Positions 27,219 through 35,193 of a DNA stretch of 64,000 nucleotides are shown here, in pieces; position 1 is the stretch's first letter, and the number at the start of each line of letters is the position of its first letter. The stretch covers positions 242,472-306,471 of the forward strand of contig NZ_JH650757.1 of assembly GCF_000259195.1 (NCBI RefSeq), written 5' to 3'. The position numbers and the translations under genes are program-made. Under the pieces are notes generated by a model that saw only the letters and a list, made by a program, of their open reading frames with translations, ran no database searches and was not told where the DNA came from. Origin of the DNA: Pseudomonas donghuensis. Its GTDB lineage: Bacteria > Pseudomonadota > Gammaproteobacteria > Pseudomonadales > Pseudomonadaceae.

Positions 27219-28810
27219 GCTCGTCTCCAGCGCGTGGCGCGCAATTCGAGGTGTTGTCCGAGGGCACCCAGGAGTGCGCCGGTAAGGCCGACCAGGAGCA
27301 TCCCGGCCATGATGATGTCCATGCGCAGCAACTGCTGGGCGCCGATCATCAGGCTGCCGATACCGCCGCCCGAGGGCATGAAGTACTCGGCGCCGATGGT
27401 GCCCAGCCAGGCGTAGATCAGGCCGATGCGCAGGCCGGCGAAAATCCCCGGCGCCGCTCCCGGTAGTACCAGCCGGCGCAGACGCTGGGCCAGGTTGAGG
27501 TGCAGCACGCGGGCGGCTTCTTCCAGTTGTGGCGAGCGGTTGGCCACGGCCCGTTGGGTGGCGATGAACAACGGGAAGAACGCCGCCAGGCCAACGAATA
27601 CCCACTTGGCCAGCTCACCGAGACCGAACCAGGCGGTCAGCAGCGGTACCCAGGCGAAGATCGCGATCTGCCGTAAGCCGGCCAGGCTCGGCCCGAACAG
27701 GCGTTCGGCGGGCGTCGACAGCCCAAGCCACAGGCCCAGGGCAAAACCCAGGCTGCCACCGAGCAGCAGGCCGCCCAAGGCCCGACCGACACTGATCGCC
27801 AGGGCGCCGCTGAGCGAGCCGTCGAGCAGGCCGTTGCCGGTAGTCTCCAGGACCTGCAGCGGGGCGACCAGAATCTGTGTGTCGACCCAGTTCAACTGGT
27901 TGGCCAACTGCCACAGCGCCAGCAGTGCCAAGGGCAGCAGCAAGGCCTGCAGGCGCTGGCCACCGTGCAAGCGCGACACCCGCAGTTCGGCGCTGGACGG
28001 GTGCGGCCAGTGCACCAGACGCCGCTCGAGCCAGCTCAGGCCACGGTCCATGACAAAACCCAGCAGGCCAATGACCAGGATGCAGACAAACACGATGTCG
28101 AGCATGAACAACTGCCGGGCCCAGACCATCAGGTAACCGATGCCTTCACTGGAGGCCAGCAGTTCCACCGCCAGCAACGATGTCCAGCCGGTGGCCAGGG
28201 CCAGGCGCACGCCGGCGAGAAAGGCCGGCAGCGCCGCCGGCACAATCAGTTTGCTGATCAGCAGGCGCGGCGGCAGGCGCAACACCGTGGTCGCTTCGCG
28301 CAGCCGTGGCTGGGCATCGCGCACGCCCACCAGGGTATGCAGGGTTACCGGCACGATGATCGCCTTGACCAGCACCACCAGCTTGAGCACCTCGCCGATG
28401 CCGAACAGCACCATGAACAGCGGCACCCAGGCCAGGGTCGGGATCTGCGCCAGGGCATTGAAGGTTGGCAGTACCAGGCGTTCGGCGCGACGGCTGAAAC
28501 CCAGCCAGGCACCGAGCAGGGCGCCACTGGCAACTCCCAGCAACAGGCCCAGGGCCAGGCGTTGCAGGCTGATCGCCAGGTGCGTCCACAGTTCGCCCCG
28601 GGCCAGCTCCACAGCGCTCTGCCAGACCAGGCTCGGCGCTGGCAGTATCTGTTCGCTCATCCACAGGTTGCGGCTGGCCAGCCACCACCATGCGGCCAGC
28701 AACAGGGGCAGATACCAGGCCTGCAGGCGACGCAGGGGCAGGCCGTCGAACAGTCGCATGCGGCCTGGCGGGCTGGCCAGTGGCAGGCTGGAAAGTGAAG
28801 CTCGGGCCAT
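27215..28810 (-). CDS. atsB: Fused two-domain ABC permease AtsB
   Basis: 531-residue inner-membrane permease made of two tandem binding-protein-dependent transport domains. The first EAA-type loop is LREATTVLRLPPRLLISKLI and the second LEEAARVLHLNLAQRLRRLV, each followed by the same VPAALPAFLAG/LPGAAPGIFAG pattern. A single chain therefore supplies both halves of the channel, as in P. putida S-313 AtsB (from memory), whereas SsuC/TauC relatives are single-domain dimers. Start ATG 28810. A 19-bp motif shared with the atsK promoter lies 74-92 nt upstream. Confidence 0.93.
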   Translation of the reverse strand: MARASLSSLPLASPPGRMRLFDGLPLRRLQAWYLPLLLAAWWWLASRNLWMSEQILPAPSLVWQSAVELARGELWTHLAISLQRLALGLLLGVASGALLGAWLGFSRRAERLVLPTFNALAQIPTLAWVPLFMVLFGIGEVLKLVVLVKAIIVPVTLHTLVGVRDAQPRLREATTVLRLPPRLLISKLIVPAALPAFLAGVRLALATGWTSLLAVELLASSEGIGYLMVWARQLFMLDIVFVCILVIGLLGFVMDRGLSWLERRLVHWPHPSSAELRVSRLHGGQRLQALLLPLALLALWQLANQLNWVDTQILVAPLQVLETTGNGLLDGSLSGALAISVGRALGGLLLGGSLGFALGLWLGLSTPAERLFGPSLAGLRQIAIFAWVPLLTAWFGLGELAKWVFVGLAAFFPLFIATQRAVANRSPQLEEAARVLHLNLAQRLRRLVLPGAAPGIFAGLRIGLIYAWLGTIGAEYFMPSGGGIGSLMIGAQQLLRMDIIMAGMLLVGLTGALLGALGQHLELRATRWRRA

Positions 28811-28883
28811 GGAAACCTCTGCGAGTTGAAATTTGCTTATTCTTAAATTGAATTACAGCTTTGAATATCAATTCGTTTAGGTG

Positions 28884-28902
28884 ATAAGAATCTGCATTTA
28901 AA
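28884..28902 (-). promoter_or_regulatory. Shared ats promoter motif, copy 1 (atsB side)
   Basis: On the minus strand this reads TTTAAATGCAgatTCTTAT; the same TTTAAATGCAnnnTCTTAT stands before atsK at 31075-31093. It is 74-92 nt upstream of atsB, reading toward the gene. The surrounding 28811-29088 gap is AT-rich and also serves the divergent atsR. Confidence 0.55.
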
Positions 28903-29088
28903 GCTGCTGTCACAACGCGCAGCCAATGCATTCGAAGCATATTTTTCTTGTGCCTGATGCATGGCGCGCTGGAACGCCCGTAGAACGGCTTTTATGCTTA
29001 CAAGTTATTAAAATGTAATTTATTAGTATTTATTTACTGGTCTGGGTTGTCGGTAGCGTGGCCGCACCATTACAAGGAGTCGCGTGCC

Positions 29089-30132
29089 ATGAACCTGTCG
29101 ATCAACCGTGTGTTCAATCTGTTTGCCGTTCCCGCCCTGGCCGCGGTGGTCGGCTGGCTGCCGCCGGCCCAGGCTGGCGAGGTCAGGGAAATCCGCATCG
29201 CCGTGCCCGACCTGAGCGCCGGCACCCAGCATTCCGGCGGCGGTGTGACCGACGTACTGCGCGACCAGCAATTGCTGGAAAAAGCCTTCGCCGCCGATGG
29301 CATCAGCATCCAGTGGAACTACTTCAAGGGCGCGGGCCCGGTGATCAACGAGGCATTCGCCAACGGTCAGGTCGACTTTGCCTACCTCGGCGACCTGGCG
29401 GCGATCATCGGCAAGGCCAATGGCCTCGACACCCGTCTGCTGGCCGCCACCGGTCGCGGCATCAAGCACTACCTGGGGGTGGCGCCGGGCAGCAACATCA
29501 AGACCCTGCAAGACCTCAAGGGCAAACGCGTGGCGGTGTTTCGCGGCACCGCCACCCAGCTGTCGTTCGACGCCGCCCTGGCCAGCCAGGGCCTGAGCGA
29601 GAAGGACCTGAAAGTCATCAACCTGGATTTCAACGCGGCGATCGCCGCCCTGGCTGCCAGGCAGATCGACGCCACCTGGGGCTCGACCGGCATCAGCGCC
29701 CTCAAGCAACGCGGCCTGGCCGAGTTGCCCTTGAGTACCCGTGACTTGGGCGGCGCCGGCAATGTGCAGGCCGTGCTGGTGGGCTCCGGGCGCTTTGTCG
29801 ACGAGCATCCGGAACTGGTGGAAAAACTCCTCGCTACCCAGGAAAAGGCCGTGCACTGGCTGACCCGGGACGACAACAAGGAGGCGTACATCCAGCTGGT
29901 CTCGGGGCTGGCCAGTTACCCGCCAGCGATCCTTCAGCAGGACCTGCAGCACGAGCAATTGAGCAAGATCTTCCCTTCGACCCTGGATGCCGACTTCCTG
30001 GCCAAATTGCAGGCGTCGGTGGACTTGGCCGCCGAGCAGCGGTTGATTCGCAAACCGTTCAACGTCGAGCAGTGGCTGGCGCCCCAGGCTATCCGGCCAG
30101 CACCTGCACCTCTGGCTGCCGATCGAGGCTGA
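29089..30132 (+). CDS. atsR: Sulfate-ester ABC transporter binding protein
   Basis: 347-residue periplasmic substrate-binding protein of the SsuA/TauA/AtsR group. Signal peptide ends near AQA29; mature chain has the NMT1/THI5-like fold blocks (EIRIAVPDLSAG, GQVDFAYLGDLAAIIGKANG, LQDLKGKRVAVFRGTA). Start at MNLSINRVF follows CAAGGAG. It is divergent from atsB-C-A, with which it should form one transporter. Its last 44 nt overlap the convergent LysR gene. Confidence 0.92.
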   Translation: MNLSINRVFNLFAVPALAAVVGWLPPAQAGEVREIRIAVPDLSAGTQHSGGGVTDVLRDQQLLEKAFAADGISIQWNYFKGAGPVINEAFANGQVDFAYLGDLAAIIGKANGLDTRLLAATGRGIKHYLGVAPGSNIKTLQDLKGKRVAVFRGTATQLSFDAALASQGLSEKDLKVINLDFNAAIAALAARQIDATWGSTGISALKQRGLAELPLSTRDLGGAGNVQAVLVGSGRFVDEHPELVEKLLATQEKAVHWLTRDDNKEAYIQLVSGLASYPPAILQQDLQHEQLSKIFPSTLDADFLAKLQASVDLAAEQRLIRKPFNVEQWLAPQAIRPAPAPLAADRG

Positions 30133-31015
30133 TCAGGGTTTCGATCATTGCCCGGGCGGCGGGCGAAAGGCGATAACCGCTGCGGCTGACGATACCGCAG
30201 CGGGCATTGAGGCTGTCGAGGTTGGCCGGCAGGTTGCGCCAGTGCAGGCGTATCAGGCGGCCCTGTTCGATGTCCTCGGCAAAGGCTTCTTCGGTGCCGA
30301 TACCAATGGCGTCGGTGCCCAGCACGATCTTCACCAGGGTCGGCAGGTGCTCGGTCTGCACCTGCGGGGCGAAGTCGGTCTTGCCGCTGAGGTTGGCCAG
30401 CAGCTTGCGCACCCCCGGCGGGATCAGGGTGGTGGCCAGCGGGTAGTCGAACATGTCGTTGGTCGACAGGCTGTCCTTGGCCAGCAGCGGGTGCCCCGGA
30501 CGGCAGAAGAACAGGCCGCGGCGCGGGCTCAGCGGCTGGGTCTGGAAGTTCGGGTCGGCCTCGAAATGACGGATGTCGGCGACGAAGAACTCGATCTCTT
30601 CTCGACTCAGCGCGCGGCTGAGTTTTTCCCAGTTATCCACGTCGAAGCAGGTGCGCACCTTGGGGTGGGCGCCGAGAAAGCGTGCCACCGCCTGCGGCAC
30701 CAGGTGCACCGCAGGCGCCGGGCCGCAGCCGAAGCGCAGCTCGCCGGCATCGAGCTTGGTCATCTGCTGCACTTCGCTGTTCAGCTGTGCTGCGCCTTGC
30801 ACCAGGCGCAGGGCGTGCTGCAGCACCACCTGGCCTTCGGGCGTGGGGCGCAGGTCCTTGTTGGCGCGATCGATCAGCACGCAGCCGAACTCCTGTTCCA
30901 GGCCCTGGATGCTGCGGCTGAAAGCCGGCTGGGTGATGCCCATGGCATCGGCGGCGCGGACAAAACTGCGGTGTTCAGTGAGGGCGATGAAGTAACGCAG
31001 TTGGCGAAGATCCAT
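30089..31015 (-). CDS. LysR-family regulator, SftR-like candidate
   Basis: 308-residue LysR regulator: N-terminal HTH (LRQLRYFIALTEHRSFVRAADAMGITQPAFSRS) and a C-terminal effector domain. Start at MDLRQLR (31015) follows GGGAAAG. It is divergent from atsK and surrounded by sulfate-ester genes; in P. putida S-313 the LysR protein SftR governs sftP and atsRBC, so this is the obvious candidate orthologue. The identity is inferred from context only, so no symbol is given. Confidence 0.85.
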   Translation of the reverse strand: MDLRQLRYFIALTEHRSFVRAADAMGITQPAFSRSIQGLEQEFGCVLIDRANKDLRPTPEGQVVLQHALRLVQGAAQLNSEVQQMTKLDAGELRFGCGPAPAVHLVPQAVARFLGAHPKVRTCFDVDNWEKLSRALSREEIEFFVADIRHFEADPNFQTQPLSPRRGLFFCRPGHPLLAKDSLSTNDMFDYPLATTLIPPGVRKLLANLSGKTDFAPQVQTEHLPTLVKIVLGTDAIGIGTEEAFAEDIEQGRLIRLHWRNLPANLDSLNARCGIVSRSGYRLSPAARAMIETLISLDRQPEVQVLAG

Positions 31016-31074
31016 ATGCTTTCCCGGCATTCCAAAAATACGGCGAAGGTATTTGCCGCCGCGCAGGCTCAGGT

Positions 31075-31093
31075 TTTAAATGCAAGCTCTTAT
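31075..31093 (+). promoter_or_regulatory. Shared ats promoter motif, copy 2 (atsK side)
   Basis: TTTAAATGCAagcTCTTAT, matching the copy before atsB at 16 of 16 defined positions. It is 105-123 nt upstream of atsK and also close to the start of the divergent LysR gene, as expected for a LysR-type regulator site. Confidence 0.55.
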
Positions 31094-31197
31094 TCCGTCA
31101 ATGAAGCATCTGTTTATTTGTTAGAGCTTATTTGCATATCAATAGAGCAGAGGTTTCAACGCCGCTTCGCGCAACCTAGCCAGATGAGGGTCAAACC

Positions 31198-32103
31198 ATG
31201 AGCAATGCCGCACGTGCTGTAGCACCTGTCACCCACGCGCTGGATATCCACCCGGTGGCCGGGCGCATCGGTGCCGAAATTCGCGGGGTCCAGTTGAGCG
31301 CCGACCTTGAGCCCGCCGTGATCGAAGCCATCCAGGCCGCCCTGGTGCAACACAAGGTGGTGTTCTTCCGCGCCCAGACCCACCTCGATGACCAGGGCCA
31401 GGAAGCCTTCGCCCACCTGCTCGGTGAGCCGATCGCCCACCCGACCGTGCCAGTGCGCGAAGGCACGCGTTACCTGCTCGAACTCGATGGCGGCGAAGGG
31501 CGCCGGGCCAATTCCTGGCACACCGACGTGACCTTCGTCGATGCCTACCCCAAGGCGTCGATCCTGCGCTCGGTGGTGGCGCCCGCATCGGGTGGCGACA
31601 CGGTGTGGGCCAATACCGCCACGGCTTATCAGGACCTCTCTGCAGAACTGCGGGCCCTGGCTGACCAGCTCTGGGCGGTGCACAGCAACGAGTACGACTA
31701 CGCCGCAGCCAAGCCCGATGTGAGCCTGGAACAACTGGAAAACTACCGGAAGATCTTCACATCGACGGTGTACGAAACCGAGCATCCGGTAGTGCGTGTG
31801 CACCCGGTCAGCGGTGAGAAGAACCTTTTGCTCGGGCACTTCGTCAAACGCATCAAGGGCTACTCGCAGAGCGACTCGGCGCACCTGTTCAACCTGCTGC
31901 AAAGCCATGTCACGCGCCTGGAGAACACCGTGCGCTGGCGTTGGCAGGCCGGTGACGTGGCGATCTGGGACAACCGCGCGACCCAGCACTATGCGGTCGA
32001 TGACTACGGCACCCAGGGCCGCGTGGTGCGCCGGGTGACCTTGCAGGGCGATGTACCGGTGGGGGTGGCCGGGCAGCGGAGCCGCACCACACGCGGGGCT
32101 TGA
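31198..32103 (+). CDS. atsK: Alkylsulfatase, alpha-ketoglutarate-dependent
   Basis: 301-residue Fe(II)/2-oxoglutarate dioxygenase of the TauD family, oxidatively cleaving medium-chain alkyl sulfates to aldehyde and sulfate. The length equals P. putida S-313 AtsK and the sequence is strikingly similar to it as remembered. Metal ligands His108, Asp110 (SWHTDV) and His264 (TQHYAVDDY) and the oxoglutarate/sulfate-binding arginines 275 and 279 (GRVVRRV) are all in AtsK register. It is divergent from the LysR regulator and shares a promoter motif with atsB. Confidence 0.94.
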   Translation: MSNAARAVAPVTHALDIHPVAGRIGAEIRGVQLSADLEPAVIEAIQAALVQHKVVFFRAQTHLDDQGQEAFAHLLGEPIAHPTVPVREGTRYLLELDGGEGRRANSWHTDVTFVDAYPKASILRSVVAPASGGDTVWANTATAYQDLSAELRALADQLWAVHSNEYDYAAAKPDVSLEQLENYRKIFTSTVYETEHPVVRVHPVSGEKNLLLGHFVKRIKGYSQSDSAHLFNLLQSHVTRLENTVRWRWQAGDVAIWDNRATQHYAVDDYGTQGRVVRRVTLQGDVPVGVAGQRSRTTRGA

Positions 32104-32108
32104 AGTAA

Positions 32109-32200
32109 TCGCGGGGCAAGCCCGCTCCTACAGTCCAGGTGTTGTGCACAGCGGACATTGTGGGAGCCGGCGTTGCCGGCGATGGGCTGCGTAGCAGCCC
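32109..32200. repeat. Two REP-type repeats
   Basis: TCGCGGGGCAAGCCCGCTCC then TACA (32109-32132) is the P. putida-type REP. 32158-32200 is the other type (TGTGGGAGCCGGCGTTGCCGG then GATGGGCTGCGTAGCAGCCC). They fill the gap between the convergent atsK and porin genes. Confidence 0.82.
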
Positions 32201-32213
32201 CAAGGCAGAGGTT

Positions 32214-33461
32214 TCAGAGAATACTGATCGGGTAACTGATGATCAGCCGGTTCTCATCAAAGGTATTGGTGCTGTAGTCCCGGCGCATGGTCGAGTTACG
32301 CCATTTGACCGACAGGCTCTTCAACGTCCCGGACTGGATCACATAGGCCAGCTCCGATTCCCGCGCCCATTCCTTGCCATCGGTAATGGCGCCGGTGTGC
32401 ACGTTGTCGCCGCTGATGTAGCGGTTCATCAAGGTCAGCCCGGGCACGCCGAGGCCGGCGAAGTTGTAGTCGTACCGCAACTGCCAGGAGCGTTCCTGGG
32501 CGTTGTCGAAGCTTGAGTTGTAGCTGTCGTTGGCCAGGGTGCCGCCACTGGTGCCGTTGACCCGCATCCAGGCATCGTCGCCGCTGACTTTCTGCAGGCC
32601 GAGGTAGAAGGTGTTGGCGCCGTATTTGGCCGAGAGCAGCGCCGAGGCGGTGCGGTTGTCCAGCTTGCCGGCGCGTTCGGCGCCGTCTTCCTTGCCGATG
32701 AAGTAGCCGAGGTTGGCGCCCAGGGTCCAGTCGCCCACAGGCTGGCTGTGCACCAGGTTGATGTACTGTTGGTTGTAGATGTCTTTGAGCTCGGCATTCC
32801 ACAAACCGATCATCGTGCGCTTGTCGTTGAAGCTGTATTCGCCACCGGCAAAGTTGAAGCGGTCGGAGGTGAAGGCCGCCCGGCCGTTCATCGACATGTC
32901 TTCCATGCTCGCGTCATTGCGTGGGCTGTTACCGCGAAACTGCCCGGCATACAGGGTCAAGCCGGCGATCTCCTGCGAGGTGATCTGCCCGCCGCGGAAG
33001 GTCTGCGGCAGCGAGCGGCCGTCGTCCGAGCGCAGGATCGGCAGCACCGGCATCCATTCGCCAACTTTCAGTTCGGTGTTGGCGATCTTCGCTTTCAGCG
33101 CTACGCCCAGGCGCCCGAAGTCATCGGCTGGGCGCCCGTCATCGTGTACCGGCAACAAATGCGTACCCTTCGTGCCCTTGCCGCCATCGAGCTTGACCGA
33201 GTACAGGCCCAACACATCGACACCGAAGCCGACCAGGCCTTGGGTAAAGCCGGAGCGGGCGTCGAGGATGAAACTCTGGGTCCATTCCTCGGCCTTGCCC
33301 TGGGGGTTGGCCGGGTCGACGAAGTTGCGGTTGATGTAGAAGTTGCGCAGGTTGAGGCTGGCCTTGGCGTCCTCGACAAAGCCGCCTTCGGCCGCCAGGG
33401 CGGGCAGGGTGCAAGTCATGGCCAGCAAGCCGGGAAGCAGGTGTCGTGCGGGTGTGGTCAT
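32214..33461 (-). CDS. OprD-family aromatic-acid porin (BenF-like)
   Basis: 415-residue outer-membrane porin. Signal peptide ends near ALA23; the mature protein shows alternating amphipathic beta strands and OprD-family blocks (SLNLRNFYINRNFVDP, EEWTQSFILDARSGFTQGLVG, QLRYDYNFAGLGVPGL). The C terminus is ENRLIISYPISIL, ending in Leu, not the usual Phe. OprD subfamily OccK/BenF-like members take up benzoate, vanillate and related acids. The position beside pca genes and a PcaR-type core 160 nt upstream support an aromatic-acid substrate. Confidence 0.9.
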   Translation of the reverse strand: MTTPARHLLPGLLAMTCTLPALAAEGGFVEDAKASLNLRNFYINRNFVDPANPQGKAEEWTQSFILDARSGFTQGLVGFGVDVLGLYSVKLDGGKGTKGTHLLPVHDDGRPADDFGRLGVALKAKIANTELKVGEWMPVLPILRSDDGRSLPQTFRGGQITSQEIAGLTLYAGQFRGNSPRNDASMEDMSMNGRAAFTSDRFNFAGGEYSFNDKRTMIGLWNAELKDIYNQQYINLVHSQPVGDWTLGANLGYFIGKEDGAERAGKLDNRTASALLSAKYGANTFYLGLQKVSGDDAWMRVNGTSGGTLANDSYNSSFDNAQERSWQLRYDYNFAGLGVPGLTLMNRYISGDNVHTGAITDGKEWARESELAYVIQSGTLKSLSVKWRNSTMRRDYSTNTFDENRLIISYPISIL

Positions 33462-33620
33462 CGTTTGATGTCTCTTGTTTTTATGTAAGCCGAAGCCATC
33501 CGCTGCGACGGTTGGAGGTCACAGGCCGGGCTACGATCTTTTGGGGGTACGCTTTGGAAAAGCTGCGAAGCGATGGTGCGGCGGCGGGCGGGGATGAATC
33601 AATTCGTTGCAGGCGGAATT

Positions 33621-33635
33621 GGGCGATAATCGAAC
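33621..33635 (-). promoter_or_regulatory. PcaR-like box upstream of porin gene
   Basis: On the minus strand GTTCGATTATCGCCC, containing the core CGATTATCG (33624-33632 in its plus-strand form CGATAATCG). Unlike the pca operators there is no second core at 19 bp on either side. It is 160 nt upstream of the porin start codon. Confidence 0.65.
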
Positions 33636-33659
33636 GGTAACTGGTTGGTTAATTCATCA

Positions 33660-33685
33660 TCGTGGGGCAAGCCCGCTCCTACAGG
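33660..33685. repeat. REP-type repeat
   Basis: TCGTGGGGCAAGCCCGCTCC followed by TACAGG, a P. putida-type REP like that at 32109. It lies just beyond the ttgABC terminator. Confidence 0.75.
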
Positions 33686-33694
33686 CGATTGCAT

Positions 33695-33724
33695 AAAAAA
33701 GCCCACCGCAAGGGTGGGCTCTTT
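33695..33724 (-). terminator. Terminator of ttgABC
   Basis: AGCCCACC (33700-33707) pairs with GGTGGGCT (33713-33720); a T run follows on the minus strand (33695-33700). It is 15 nt past the ttgC stop. Confidence 0.9.
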
Positions 33725-33738
33725 CACAACGCAAACAC

Positions 33739-35193
33739 TCAGCCTTTCGGCGTCTGGGCCGCAGCCTGCTGCTGCGCCTGACCGGTCTGCTCGTACCAGC
33801 CGCCACCGAGGGCCTTGTACAGGTTGACCTCGCTGACCAACTGCGACAGGCGATCACTGATCAACGACTGCTGGGTGTTGAACAGCTGACGCTGGGCGTC
33901 GAGGAAGGTCAGGTTGCTGTCGATACCGATGCGGTAGCGACGCTCGGCCAGACGGTAGTAGTCCTGGTTGGCGGCAACCAGGTCACGTTGGGCCTGCAAC
34001 TGCTGATTGAAGGTCTGGCGCGCGGCGAGGCCATCGGAGACTTCCTGGAAGGCGGTCTGGATGGTTTTCTCGTACTTGGCGACGTTGATGTCCTTCTGGA
34101 TCTTCGAGTAGTCGAGGCTGGCACGCAGGGCACCGGCATTGAAGATCGGCAGGTTGATCTGCGGCTGGAACAGCCAGGTGCCCGAGCCACCCTTGAACAG
34201 GCCGCCCATGTCCGGGCTCAGGGTCCCGGCGTTGGCGGTCAGGCTGATGCTCGGGAAGAACGCCGCGCGGGCCGCGCCAATGTTGGCATTGGCAGCCTTG
34301 AGCAGGTGTTCGGCTTCCTGGATGTCCGGCCGGCGTTGCAGCAGGTCGGACGGCAGGCCCGCCGGCACTTCGGCCAACAGGTCGCTGTCAAGATTCTGCG
34401 CCGCCGGCAGGTTGGCCGGCACGCCGGTGCCGAGCAGCACGGTCAGGCTGTTGAGGTCCTGGGCAACCTGGCGCTGGAACTGCGCCAGCTTGACCCGCGC
34501 ACCTTCAACCGACGTGCGTGCCTGGCTCAGGTCCAGGGCCGAAGCGACCCCCACTTCATTGCTACGCAAGGTCAGCTGGTAGCTTTCCTCGTAGGTCTTG
34601 AGGGTCTCTTCGGTGAGCTTGAGCAGCGCCTGGTCGGCCTGCCAGGTGAAGTAGGCGTTGGCCACACTGGCCACCAGGCTGATCTGCGTCGAGCGCCGCG
34701 CTTCTTCGCTGGACAGGTAGATCTCCAGCTGTTGCTCGGTCAGGCTGCGCACCCGGCCGAACAGGTCGAGCTCGTAGGCGCTGACCCCAAGGGTCGCCGA
34801 GTACTGGCTGCTGATACTCGATTCGCCGGTTTGCGACATGTTCGCCGGCATCCGCTGACGGCTGCCGCTGCCATTGGCCGAGACCGCCGGAAACAGATCG
34901 GCCCGCTGAATGCGGTACTGCGCCCGGTAGGCATCGATGTTCAGCGCCGCGACCTTGAGGTCGCGGTTGTTGACCAGCGCGGTCTGGATCAACTGCTGCA
35001 GCGCCGGGTCATGGAAGAACTGACGCCAGCCCTGTTCGGCGGCGGCCACCTCGGCCGACTCGGTCGGCGAGTAGGCAGGGCCTTGCGGCCACTGCGCGGC
35101 CACCGGCGATTCCGGGGTCTGGTAGTCAGGGATCAGCGAGCAGCCGCCAAGAATGAAAGCGGTTACTGCCAGGGACAACAGGGACTTACTCAT
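33739..35193 (-). CDS. ttgC: Outer-membrane channel of RND efflux pump
   Basis: 484-residue TolC/OprM-type outer-membrane lipoprotein. The lipobox is ILGGC (Cys18). Two OEP repeats with long amphipathic helices are present ([41 protein letters not shown]). The Gln-rich tail [16 protein letters not shown] is typical of TtgC. Its ATG overlaps the ttgB stop (4 nt). It completes the TtgABC solvent and antibiotic efflux pump, and is closed by a terminator. Confidence 0.95.
   Translation of the reverse strand: MSKSLLSLAVTAFILGGCSLIPDYQTPESPVAAQWPQGPAYSPTESAEVAAAEQGWRQFFHDPALQQLIQTALVNNRDLKVAALNIDAYRAQYRIQRADLFPAVSANGSGSRQRMPANMSQTGESSISSQYSATLGVSAYELDLFGRVRSLTEQQLEIYLSSEEARRSTQISLVASVANAYFTWQADQALLKLTEETLKTYEESYQLTLRSNEVGVASALDLSQARTSVEGARVKLAQFQRQVAQDLNSLTVLLGTGVPANLPAAQNLDSDLLAEVPAGLPSDLLQRRPDIQEAEHLLKAANANIGAARAAFFPSISLTANAGTLSPDMGGLFKGGSGTWLFQPQINLPIFNAGALRASLDYSKIQKDINVAKYEKTIQTAFQEVSDGLAARQTFNQQLQAQRDLVAANQDYYRLAERRYRIGIDSNLTFLDAQRQLFNTQQSLISDRLSQLVSEVNLYKALGGGWYEQTGQAQQQAAAQTPKG

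Noticed and set aside
27219-27605. N-terminal extension of atsC
   Set aside because: It reads through atsB in another frame; ATG at 27218 overlaps the atsB stop as usual for coupled genes.
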